The position numbers were made by a program, and so were the translations under genes. A stretch of 5,293 nt of DNA from DATKSG01 sp035531775 (lineage in GTDB: Bacteria > Actinomycetota > Acidimicrobiia > Acidimicrobiales > UBA8190), in contig DATKSG010000048.1 of assembly GCA_035531775.1 (NCBI GenBank), positions 1 to 5,293 on the forward strand, given 5' to 3'. Below the pieces are notes generated by a model. That model was not told where the DNA came from, made no database searches, and was given only the letters and a program-made list of their open reading frames with translations. Below are positions 1 to 5,225 of this stretch, piece by piece. Each line of letters starts with the position of its first letter. Within the stretch, counting starts at the first letter, position 1.

Positions 1-34
1 GCAGGTCGGACAGGTCAAAATCGGTGAGGGTCAC
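1..34 (-). CDS. 5' end of an unidentified gene leaving the window
   Basis: On the minus strand a GTG at 34-32 follows an AGGAG (complement of 41-45) with a six-base spacer, which is ideal for an actinobacterial start. The frame then stays open to the window edge and reads VTLTDFDLSDL. Eleven residues are too few to name a family, and I do not recognise the gene. The short acidic, hydrophobic-alternating start shows no signal peptide, so a cytoplasmic protein is more likely than a secreted one, though this is weak. It is transcribed divergently from the SSB-like ORF at 242. Its first codons lie inside two overlapping inverted repeats (22-36 and 18-32/103-117), so its translation may be controlled by structure. 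Confidence 0.55.
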   Translation of the reverse strand, partial: MTLTDFDLSDL

Positions 35-36
35 CG
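22..36 (-). promoter_or_regulatory. Hairpin containing the GTG start codon
   Basis: Bases 22-36 read CGGTGA-GGG-TCACCG, six-base perfect arms with a three-base loop. On the minus-strand transcript the GTG start (34-32) lies in the 5' arm, so the hairpin would hide the start codon. It overlaps the left arm of the 15-bp inverted repeat, and the two pairings exclude each other. The sequence is certain; the regulatory role is inference. Confidence 0.45.
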
Positions 37-40
37 GTGT

Positions 41-45
41 CTCCT
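41..45 (-). promoter_or_regulatory. Ribosome binding site of the left-end gene
   Basis: AGGAG on the minus strand, six bases before the GTG at 34-32. It decides this start, because no better start/SD pair lies nearby on that strand. Confidence 0.55.
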
Positions 46-128
46 CTCGTGCTCTTGCTAGGAACACGTCGAGGATCACGCCGGTGGCCCCCTTTAGTGG
101 TGGACCCTCACCGATTTACACCACGCCT

Positions 129-140
129 GGGGACGTCCCC
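129..140. promoter_or_regulatory. 12-bp palindrome, possible operator
   Basis: GGGGACGTCCCC is a perfect palindrome in the divergent intergenic region, about 95 bp from the minus-strand start and 100 bp from the plus-strand ORF. The position suits a regulator site. I cannot assign it to a known regulator, and no T-tract follows that would make it a terminator. In GC-rich DNA a 12-bp palindrome is suggestive only. Confidence 0.3.
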
Positions 141-228
141 CGTCTCCGTGTCCTCGCTCTCGTACCGAGTCCCTTGCGCCGCACTCGGCCCTGGCGTACT
201 GGCGCCGCATCGGCAGGTAGCCGAAAGC

Positions 229-235
229 AAAGGAG
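229..235 (+). promoter_or_regulatory. Strong ribosome binding site before the SSB-like ORF
   Basis: AAAGGAG with a six-base spacer to the ATG at 242. Such a strong SD in front of a short ORF supports that this start was, or is, really used. Confidence 0.6.
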
Positions 236-296
236 CACGAGATGAACCCGATCACGGTTGCGGGAAACCTCACGAAAGAGCCGAGTGTCGATGGCT

Positions 297-325
297 CGCA
301 CGTGAGCCACGCCGGGTCACGTGCG
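297..325. terminator. Hairpin without T-tract, candidate terminator of the protease gene
   Basis: CGCACGTGA (297-305) and TCACGTGCG (317-325) form a perfect nine-base-pair stem around an 11-base loop, and two further G-C pairs (307-308 with 314-315) are possible inside the loop. It lies about 32 bases past the stop of the minus-strand protease gene. There is no T-run on either side, so it would be a U-less actinobacterial-type terminator if it works at all. It also lies inside the SSB-like remnant. Each arm contains CACGTG, so protein binding to DNA is an alternative. Confidence 0.4.
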
Positions 326-338
326 GATAATGGTGAGA

Positions 339-349
339 CCAAGCCTTGG
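339..349. repeat. Short palindrome CCAAG-C-CTTGG
   Basis: Five-base arms around one central base, between the protease stop (357) and the hairpin at 297-325. It is too tight to form an RNA hairpin loop. It marks the tail-to-tail junction region but no role can be assigned. Confidence 0.2.
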
Positions 350-356
350 CGGAACC

Positions 357-2930
357 CTAAGCGTGGGCCATGCCCACGATGGGCGCGCTCAGGTGTTGAC
401 CGCCCATGGAGCCGGCGAAGGGGGCGTTGAAGGCGAAGATGCCGCCGTCAGAAGCCACCATCCAGTAGCCCGGTGATCCCGGTGTGCCCGGTCCCGGGGG
501 AGCGGGCCCGACCGGTGATGTGGAGCTGGAGTAGGTGTAGCCGACCGAGGCCGAGCCCCCGGGCGTGGTCACCGTCACCGCTTCGGTGCCGCTGCCGGCC
601 GGCGCCGTGTACGAGCACTGGCTTGACGCGCAGCTGACCGCCACCGGTGTGCCCCCGACGCTCAACGTGGTCGGCGCCGAGCTCGCCTCGAGGTCGGTTC
701 CGTAGATGGTGACCTGATTACCACCGCTGGCGGATCCCGAGCTGGGCGAGATGGACGAGATGGTCGGCGCCGGGGTGTAGGAGAAGATGTCGGCGGCACT
801 GGTGAGCGACCGCTCGCCGGCGACGGTGACCTGCAGGTCCACCCGCCCGCTGCCCGGCGGCGAGGTGGCACGGCACGTCGTGGCCGACGAGCAGCTCACC
901 GAGGTTGCCGGTGACTGACCGAAGGCCACCGCCGTACCGCCGGTGGTGGAGAAGCCCGCACCGGCGATGTTCACCACCGTCCCCCCCGATTCGGGCCCGC
1001 CGGCCGGGGAGATGCTGCGCACCACCGGCAACCCGCACAACTCGGCCACCAGGCCTCCGCCGGCGGTGACGGCGTTCGGGGTGCCGAGGCCGCTCGCCAT
1101 GTCGTAGCCCACGGTGGCGGGGTAGAGGCCACCGGTGTAGCCCGAGGGCGTGTAGTCGTTGTTCCCGCTCGTGACGTCGTAGAAGCCGGCCGCGTAATTG
1201 GCGGAGGAGCTCCCGGCCACGGCGTAGAGCGTGGGGTCGAGCGCCCCGAGGGCTCCGCCTCCGCTGGTGGCGCAAGAGTTGCTGGCATTGGCCAGGGCCA
1301 CCAGCGCCGCCCACAGCGGCGACGACGCACTGGTGCCGCCGATGGCCCCCCAGCCGCTGGCCGGTGCCCCCGGACCGGTGTAGTAGATGGCATAGCCCTT
1401 GGTCGGGTCGGCACTGGCGGAGACGTCGGGGACCTCCCGGCAGTAGCTGCCGGTGGGCGCGCCGCAGGGCGACGCCGAGGAGTATTGGTTGATGACCCCC
1501 AGCCACGCTGGGGATTGCGCCTGCCAGGTGGGCATGGTCCAGTTGCTCGAGATGCCGCCCCCCCCGGCCAGATTGGCGCTGCCACTGTCGTTCCACACCA
1601 CCTCCGAGGTCCGCTGCCCGGAGCTCGAAAGGCTGAGGGAGGTTCCTCCCACCGCGGTTACATCAGGCTGGGTGGACGGATCGACGGCAGCCAGGACGTC
1701 GTTGGTCGATCCCGGCGCCCAGCAGCCGGTCGAGCCGGAGTCGCCGGCGGCGGCCAGCACGCTCTGGCCCTGGGCAGCGGCCTGCTCGAACACGCCGGCC
1801 TCGGCGGCCGCCGCCGAGTAGCCCTGCTGGTTCCCGCTGGGCCCCGACATGAGCGCAGGCTCGCAGAACCCCCACGACGTCGACACCACCTGGGCGACGT
1901 CCTGGTTGACGATGTCCGCGTAGGTCTCGTAGATCCCGCTCGGGGTGGCCGGGCCCTCGTAGACGTCGATGGCGGCGCCCGGAGCCAGGCCCGCCACGTC
2001 CTCGATGTCCAAGGTGGGCTCGACGCTGTTGCTGCCGGACCCCGCCCCGGGCACGGCGGTGATCGTTCTCACCGCCGCCGAGGTGCCGTAACAGGACTGG
2101 TAGGTGGCGACGTCGCTCGGGTTGAAGGTGGCGAATTCGGCCAGGGCGACCTGCTGGCCCGATCCCAGGTCCCCCTGGGCGTAAAGGCCGGTGAACCCAT
2201 AAGCCGCGGCCAGCTGGTTGGCCGTGTAGGCGCTAGTGGTCTGTGCCTGTACGCAGGGCTGGGGCCCAGTGGTGCGCGGACGCGGCGCGCCGGCGCCGGC
2301 TGATGCCGTGGCCGGGCGCACGGCCATCGGCCGGGCCTCGACCAGGTCGTCGAGGCCGATCACGGCAGCCACCTGGGGGGCCACCGTGATCGGGAGAAGC
2401 GGCGCGGCGTCGGGCTCGTAGACCGTGCGCCCGGCGGGTAGCCGGAACCGCCGAAGCGACACGCCCAGGGCCAGCCCGGCCCGGCCGGCGGTGGTGGTGA
2501 CCGAGACGAACTGGCCATTGGCTCCGACGTGCAGCGACGTCAGACCGGCCGACCGCAAGGCGGCGCTCAGCGCCGCGATGGTGGCTGGGGAGGCACCGAA
2601 TCGCCGGACGAAGGCCCCCCGAGCCAGGTACTGCCGGTAGCGCGGCGACGCCGGGTCCGATACGGCGTCGGCGAACTGGGCCAGGCCGACGGGATCAGCC
2701 GGCTCCAGCACGACGTCGATGTGCAGGGGCATAGACGAGGGAAGCAGCCCCAGGGGGCGGGCGCCCATTGGCACCGGCGGGATGTGGCCCACCCGGACCC
2801 TCGGCACTGCTGGAGCGCCTCCCAGGGCCACCGCGCCGGGCGCGGCGACGCCGCACACAGAGGCCACAGTTAGCGTGACGACGAGGGCGGAGAGGCGGCG
2901 AGGCGAACGACTTCGAGGTGGGGGCGCCAC
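357..2930 (-). CDS. Secreted sedolisin-family (S53) serine-carboxyl peptidase with IPT/TIG domains
   Basis: Exported endopeptidase of the sedolisin/kumamolisin family, which cleaves proteins at acid pH and self-activates by removing its pro-domain. Numbering is from the GTG at 2930 (857 aa). Basic n-region RSRSPRR, hydrophobic stretch to about residue 28, and a likely signal peptidase site after AVA (~35). Pro-kumamolisin activation domain ~68-198. Peptidase domain ~226-630 with Glu304 and Asp308 (EPTLD), oxyanion Asp397 (AAGDSG), nucleophile Ser534 (GGTSASSP), and calcium-site region FYDVTSG...GYDMASGLGTP with Asp585 and Asp610. All key residues are intact. Then two IPT/TIG Ig-like domains (634-718, 720-800), each with a close Cys pair, a Pro-rich linker, and one GYWMVASDGG...PIVGMA unit (821-857). 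In-frame starts are only TTG 2936 or GTG 2930, because a TAA lies directly upstream. Neither has a clear SD, so a leaderless start is likely. Divergent from the repeat protein at 3132. Confidence 0.93.
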   Translation of the reverse strand: MAPPPRSRSPRRLSALVVTLTVASVCGVAAPGAVALGGAPAVPRVRVGHIPPVPMGARPLGLLPSSMPLHIDVVLEPADPVGLAQFADAVSDPASPRYRQYLARGAFVRRFGASPATIAALSAALRSAGLTSLHVGANGQFVSVTTTAGRAGLALGVSLRRFRLPAGRTVYEPDAAPLLPITVAPQVAAVIGLDDLVEARPMAVRPATASAGAGAPRPRTTGPQPCVQAQTTSAYTANQLAAAYGFTGLYAQGDLGSGQQVALAEFATFNPSDVATYQSCYGTSAAVRTITAVPGAGSGSNSVEPTLDIEDVAGLAPGAAIDVYEGPATPSGIYETYADIVNQDVAQVVSTSWGFCEPALMSGPSGNQQGYSAAAAEAGVFEQAAAQGQSVLAAAGDSGSTGCWAPGSTNDVLAAVDPSTQPDVTAVGGTSLSLSSSGQRTSEVVWNDSGSANLAGGGGISSNWTMPTWQAQSPAWLGVINQYSSASPCGAPTGSYCREVPDVSASADPTKGYAIYYTGPGAPASGWGAIGGTSASSPLWAALVALANASNSCATSGGGALGALDPTLYAVAGSSSANYAAGFYDVTSGNNDYTPSGYTGGLYPATVGYDMASGLGTPNAVTAGGGLVAELCGLPVVRSISPAGGPESGGTVVNIAGAGFSTTGGTAVAFGQSPATSVSCSSATTCRATSPPGSGRVDLQVTVAGERSLTSAADIFSYTPAPTISSISPSSGSASGGNQVTIYGTDLEASSAPTTLSVGGTPVAVSCASSQCSYTAPAGSGTEAVTVTTPGGSASVGYTYSSSTSPVGPAPPGPGTPGSPGYWMVASDGGIFAFNAPFAGSMGGQHLSAPIVGMAHA
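360..470 (-). repeat. Single C-terminal GYW-type repeat unit of the protease
   Basis: The last 37 residues read GYWMVASDGGIFAFNAPF, then AGSMGGQHLSAPIVGMA, then HA and stop. This matches one unit of a motif I know as tandem arrays in secreted proteins of Acidimicrobiia and related actinobacteria, where the next unit normally follows through a short x-P-D-G-x linker to another GYW. Here only one unit is present before TAG, and the DNA beyond the stop does not continue the repeat in that frame. It is probably a carbohydrate- or cell-surface-binding module, but its function is not established. Confidence 0.6.
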
Positions 2931-2939
2931 GGGCAACCG

Positions 2940-2945
2940 ATCTTA
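2940..2945 (-). promoter_or_regulatory. Candidate -10 element for leaderless start of the protease
   Basis: TAAGAT on the minus strand fits the TANNNT form of actinobacterial -10 elements. It ends nine bases before the GTG at 2930, so transcription would begin at or a few bases before the start codon. No good -35 is visible 17 bases upstream (CACCCA). The lack of a Shine-Dalgarno sequence fits a leaderless mRNA. A second candidate, TACAAT (complement of 3039-3044), would give a leader of about 100 bases but also lacks a -35. Confidence 0.3.
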
Positions 2946-3044
2946 CGGGCTGGGCCTTCGCCTGGGTGGTGCCTAAACCGGCCATCGGCCCCGAGAGCCC
3001 GGGCTTTAGCGGTTTCCCGGTAGAGAACGCTTATTGTGATTGTA

Positions 3045-3073
3045 TTGACACTTTACGCGGTAAAGCGTATCCT
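3045..3073 (+). promoter_or_regulatory. Sigma70-type promoter of the repeat-protein gene
   Basis: TTGACA at 3045-3050 is a perfect -35, followed by exactly 17 bases and TATCCT at 3068-3073 (4 of 6 to TATAAT). It sits in the most AT-rich patch of the window (about 3021-3073). Transcription should start near 3080, giving a leader of about 50 bases to the GTG at 3132. This placement argues against the longer frame starting at GTG 3036, which would lie upstream of its own promoter. Confidence 0.75.
3051..3065. promoter_or_regulatory. Palindromic operator candidate inside the promoter spacer
   Basis: CTTTAC-GCG-GTAAAG, six-base perfect arms around three bases, lies between the -35 and -10 hexamers. 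A dimeric repressor (TetR, GntR or MarR type for example) bound here would block RNA polymerase directly. No regulator gene is in the window, and I cannot name the family from the site alone. Confidence 0.5.
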
Positions 3074-3119
3074 ACGAGGTGGAACGCCGCGTGGGGCGGT
3101 GAACAGGGGCGAGCCGACC

Positions 3120-3125
3120 GGGGGG
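3120..3125 (+). promoter_or_regulatory. G-run acting as ribosome binding site for GTG 3132
   Basis: GGGGGG with a six-base spacer to the GTG at 3132. It is the only SD-like stretch correctly placed before any start in the leader: GTG 3099 has only a G-run two to three bases away, and ATG 3151 has none. Confidence 0.4.
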
Positions 3126-3131
3126 CTGGTT

Positions 3132-5225
3132 GTGATCGAACAAATCGGGTATGAGGACGCGACGTGGCGCTTGACGATCGGGTCCGCGCTGGCGGCGCTG
3201 CTGGCATCGGGGGCCGGCGTCATGCTGGCGCCACCGGCCGCCAGTGCCCAGATGTCCGCCGGCGCCTTCGCCGCCGCACCGGTGCAGTTGGCCTACACCG
3301 CCCTCACCCCGGCGCGCATCGCCGACACCCGCTGCGGGGTCACACCGGCTCCCTCCTTTTGCACTACCGAGGCGCTGCCGTCGTCGAACGCGGCTCTGGC
3401 GACGCTTCCCGCCGGCGGGACCGTGACGGTCGCCATGCCGAGCACGGTGCCGCCCACGGCCGCCGCCGTGGTGCTCAACGTGGCCGCCGTCGACCAGAAC
3501 GGGTCGGGGTTCCTCACCGTCTGGCCCGCCGGCCAGGCCATGCCGCCCACGGCCAACGAGAACTTCGCCCCGAGCCAAGCGGCCTTCGGGGTGAGCAACC
3601 TGGTTACCGTCGACCTGGGATCCTCGGGGAGCACCCCAGCCGTGTCGGTCTATGACGGACCGGCCACGGGGGGCAGCGTCGACGTGACCGTCGACCTGCA
3701 GGGCTACTACGCAGCGCCGGTGGGCAACGCCGGCGGGTTCACCGCCGAGAGCCCCGTGCGCATCGCCGACAGCCGCTGCAGCGGGTCTTCGGCGCCGTCG
3801 TTCTGTGCGTCCGAGGCGCTTCCCTCGGCCAACGCTGGCGTCATCACCCTCGGCCCCGGTGCCACTGACACCTTGACCGTGGCAGGCGTGGGCGGCGTGC
3901 CGTCGACGGGGGCGGCGGCGGCCATCATGAATGTGGCCGTGACCGACGCCAGCGCCCCGAGCTTCCTCTCCGCGTACCCCGGGGCCACCCGGCCGCAGGT
4001 AGCCAACCTCAACTGGACCGCGGGCGAGACGTTGTCGAACAAGGTGCTGGTCGACCTCGGCCCGAGCGGCCAGGTCGCCTTGTACAACAACAGCGGCACG
4101 GTCGACGTGGTCATCGATGTCGACGGGTGGTTCTCTGGCGCGGCCAGCACCACGGCCGCGAGCCTGTTCACCCCCTTGTCACCGACGCGCCTGGCCGACA
4201 CCCGCTGCGGGGCCAGCCCGACCCCGGCGGCGTGTGCCTCGGAAGGCCTGGTGGCCGCCAACGCCAAGCTCAGCAGCCCCGGTGGCGGGCAATCGGTTCC
4301 GGTGACCATCGCCGGCCAGGATGGGGTACCGGCCTCCGCCACGGCGGCGGTGCTAAACGTGACCGACGTCGATCCCCAGAGCGGCAACTACCTCACCGTG
4401 TATCCGGCCGGCTCTCCCACGCCGCTCGCCTCCGACGTCAACTTCGTGCCCGCCGACCCCTACGACGTCGTGCCCAACGCCTCCTACGCCGATCTCGGCT
4501 CGGGCGGGGCCGGCGCGGTGGCCAACGGCCCGGTCTCAGCCGGGGCGACCGACGTGGTCGTCGACCTCTTCGGCTACTTCTCGCCGGCCGCCTCCCAGAT
4601 GCCCTCGGCCGGAACGCTGGCCAGTCCCACCTCCTTGGCGGCCAACGGGACGAGCACCTCGACGCTCACCACCACCTTGCAGAGCCTGGGCGTGGCGCTG
4701 CCGGGCGTGTCGGTCGTGCTCTCGGAGCTACCGAGCACCTCTGGGGCGTGCGGCACCCTGTCGCCAGCCAGCGGGGCCACCGACGCCGCCGGCCAGCTCG
4801 TCTCCACCTACACCTCGTCGACGGTTCCCGGGACCTGCACCATCACCGCCTCCCTCGACGGCTTGGCCCCGTCCACGGTGCTCACCCAGACGGCCCCGGG
4901 CACCGGCTCGTCGAACAACAGCGTCGCCATGTCCGCCAGCCCGGCCACCATCATGGTGGGGCTGCTCGACCTGGCCGGGGGCAGCTCCACGGTCACCGCC
5001 ACCGTGGACAGCCCGTCGGGGAGCCCGGTGAGCGGAGACATGGTGAGCTTTTCCGCCTCGTGCGGCTCGGTGAGCCCGTCGTCGGTGACCACGGGGTCAA
5101 CCGGCCAGGCGTCGGTCACCTACTCGGCACCCGCCGGGCTCACGGCGATAACCCAGTGCACGGTGGGTGCCACCGAGGCCGCCACCGGGCAGTCGGGCTC
5201 GACGACCATCACCATCTTGCTCTGA
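3132..5225 (+). CDS. Secreted three-repeat surface/adhesin-like protein with bacterial Ig-like domains
   Basis: Numbering is from GTG 3132 (697 aa). The hydrophobic segment LTIGSALAALLASGAGVMLA (14-33), with PPAASA and a signal peptidase I site after ASA (~39), indicates export. Three tandem domains follow at 56-194, 203-335 and 346-485. Each opens with a T/S-P-x-R-I/L-A-D-T/S-R-C motif, has a second Cys nine residues on (C68/C77, C216/C225, C359/C368), a central A-A-V-V-L-N-V strand, an F/Y-L-T-V-Y-P-A-G-like strand and a closing V-D-V-V-V-D-L-x-G-Y-F motif. I recognise this as a beta-rich module common in secreted actinobacterial proteins, with no proven activity. Two Big-1/invasin-like Ig domains follow (492-588, 596-697), again with Cys pairs (C540/C569, C644/C676). 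There is no LPXTG motif or C-terminal membrane segment, so it is released or bound non-covalently. The N-terminus is uncertain: the GTG start gives an acidic n-region, whereas an out-of-frame ATG at 3151 would give a better signal peptide. Confidence 0.82.
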   Translation: MIEQIGYEDATWRLTIGSALAALLASGAGVMLAPPAASAQMSAGAFAAAPVQLAYTALTPARIADTRCGVTPAPSFCTTEALPSSNAALATLPAGGTVTVAMPSTVPPTAAAVVLNVAAVDQNGSGFLTVWPAGQAMPPTANENFAPSQAAFGVSNLVTVDLGSSGSTPAVSVYDGPATGGSVDVTVDLQGYYAAPVGNAGGFTAESPVRIADSRCSGSSAPSFCASEALPSANAGVITLGPGATDTLTVAGVGGVPSTGAAAAIMNVAVTDASAPSFLSAYPGATRPQVANLNWTAGETLSNKVLVDLGPSGQVALYNNSGTVDVVIDVDGWFSGAASTTAASLFTPLSPTRLADTRCGASPTPAACASEGLVAANAKLSSPGGGQSVPVTIAGQDGVPASATAAVLNVTDVDPQSGNYLTVYPAGSPTPLASDVNFVPADPYDVVPNASYADLGSGGAGAVANGPVSAGATDVVVDLFGYFSPAASQMPSAGTLASPTSLAANGTSTSTLTTTLQSLGVALPGVSVVLSELPSTSGACGTLSPASGATDAAGQLVSTYTSSTVPGTCTITASLDGLAPSTVLTQTAPGTGSSNNSVAMSASPATIMVGLLDLAGGSSTVTATVDSPSGSPVSGDMVSFSASCGSVSPSSVTTGSTGQASVTYSAPAGLTAITQCTVGATEAATGQSGSTTITILL
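3297..3713 (+). repeat. Tandem domain copy 1 of the surface protein
   Basis: About 139 residues from YTALTPARIADTRCG to VDVTVDLQGYY. The opening codons (3315-3339) are nearly identical at DNA level to the matching stretch of copy 3 (from 4188), which points to internal duplication. Confidence 0.75.
3738..4136 (+). repeat. Tandem domain copy 2 of the surface protein
   Basis: About 133 residues from FTAESPVRIADSRCS to VDVVIDVDGWF. It is the most diverged at the opening (ADSRCS instead of ADTRCG) but keeps the nine-residue Cys spacing and the PSFC-x-S-E-A-L-P-S-x-N-A motif seen in copy 1. Confidence 0.75.
4167..4586 (+). repeat. Tandem domain copy 3 of the surface protein
   Basis: About 140 residues from FTPLSPTRLADTRCG to TDVVVDLFGYF. 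It keeps the Cys spacing (CGASPTPAAC) and the L-x-V-Y-P-A-G strand, then passes through a short linker to the first Ig-like domain. Confidence 0.75.

Larger units (their letters stand above)
18..117. repeat. 15-bp perfect inverted repeat around a start codon
   Basis: Bases 18-32 (AAATCGGTGAGGGTC) and 103-117 (GACCCTCACCGATTT) are exact reverse complements separated by 70 bases. The left arm covers the last base of the GTG start and the next codons of the minus-strand gene; the right arm lies in its upstream region. In a transcript starting beyond 117 the leader arm could pair with the coding arm. A 15-bp match this close is far from chance (rough order 1 in 10,000 for this region). Function is not known; it could also be a scar of an inverted duplication. 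Confidence 0.7.
242..430 (+). pseudogene. Truncated ssb-like gene (N-terminal remnant)
   Basis: The ORF begins MNPITVAGNLTKEP behind a near-ideal SD. This closely resembles the first strand of bacterial single-stranded DNA-binding proteins, whose N-terminus commonly reads M-N-x-V/I-T-V/I-x-G-N-L-T-x-D/E-P. From about residue 15 the reading (SVDGSHVSHAG...) no longer resembles an OB fold: no F-x-S-G-x-A-V-A segment, no aromatic DNA-binding residues, no acidic C-terminal tip. The ORF ends at 62 residues against roughly 120-180 for SSB, and its last 74 bases run antisense through the end of the protease gene. The other two plus frames do not restore SSB sequence after base 285, so this is not a simple frameshift. 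I read it as a gene cut by a rearrangement near base 285. A small functional peptide using an SSB start is possible but less likely. Confidence 0.5.

Noticed and set aside
174..202. Promoter TTGCGC-17-TACTGG before the SSB-like ORF
   Set aside because: Spacing is right, but the -10 matches only 2 of 6 positions, so it is not distinguishable from chance.
24..330. Two overlapping plus-strand frames and two minus-strand frames in the left intergenic region
   Set aside because: Arg/Pro-rich translations without SD or recognisable motifs; the real starts nearby are the GTG at 34-32 and the ATG at 242.
1485..2303. 272-residue open frame antisense to the protease
   Set aside because: Low-complexity Gly/Arg-rich translation typical of a shadow frame in GC-rich DNA; the opposite strand carries the intact catalytic motifs.
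3036..3131. N-terminal extension of the repeat protein from GTG 3036
   Set aside because: It would place the start codon upstream of the -35/-10 promoter at 3045-3073, has no SD, and puts a long non-signal sequence before the hydrophobic segment.
3707..4387. 226-residue minus-strand frame inside the repeat protein
   Set aside because: Mirror of the coding frame with Ala/Pro/Thr-rich sequence and no SD; shadow ORF.
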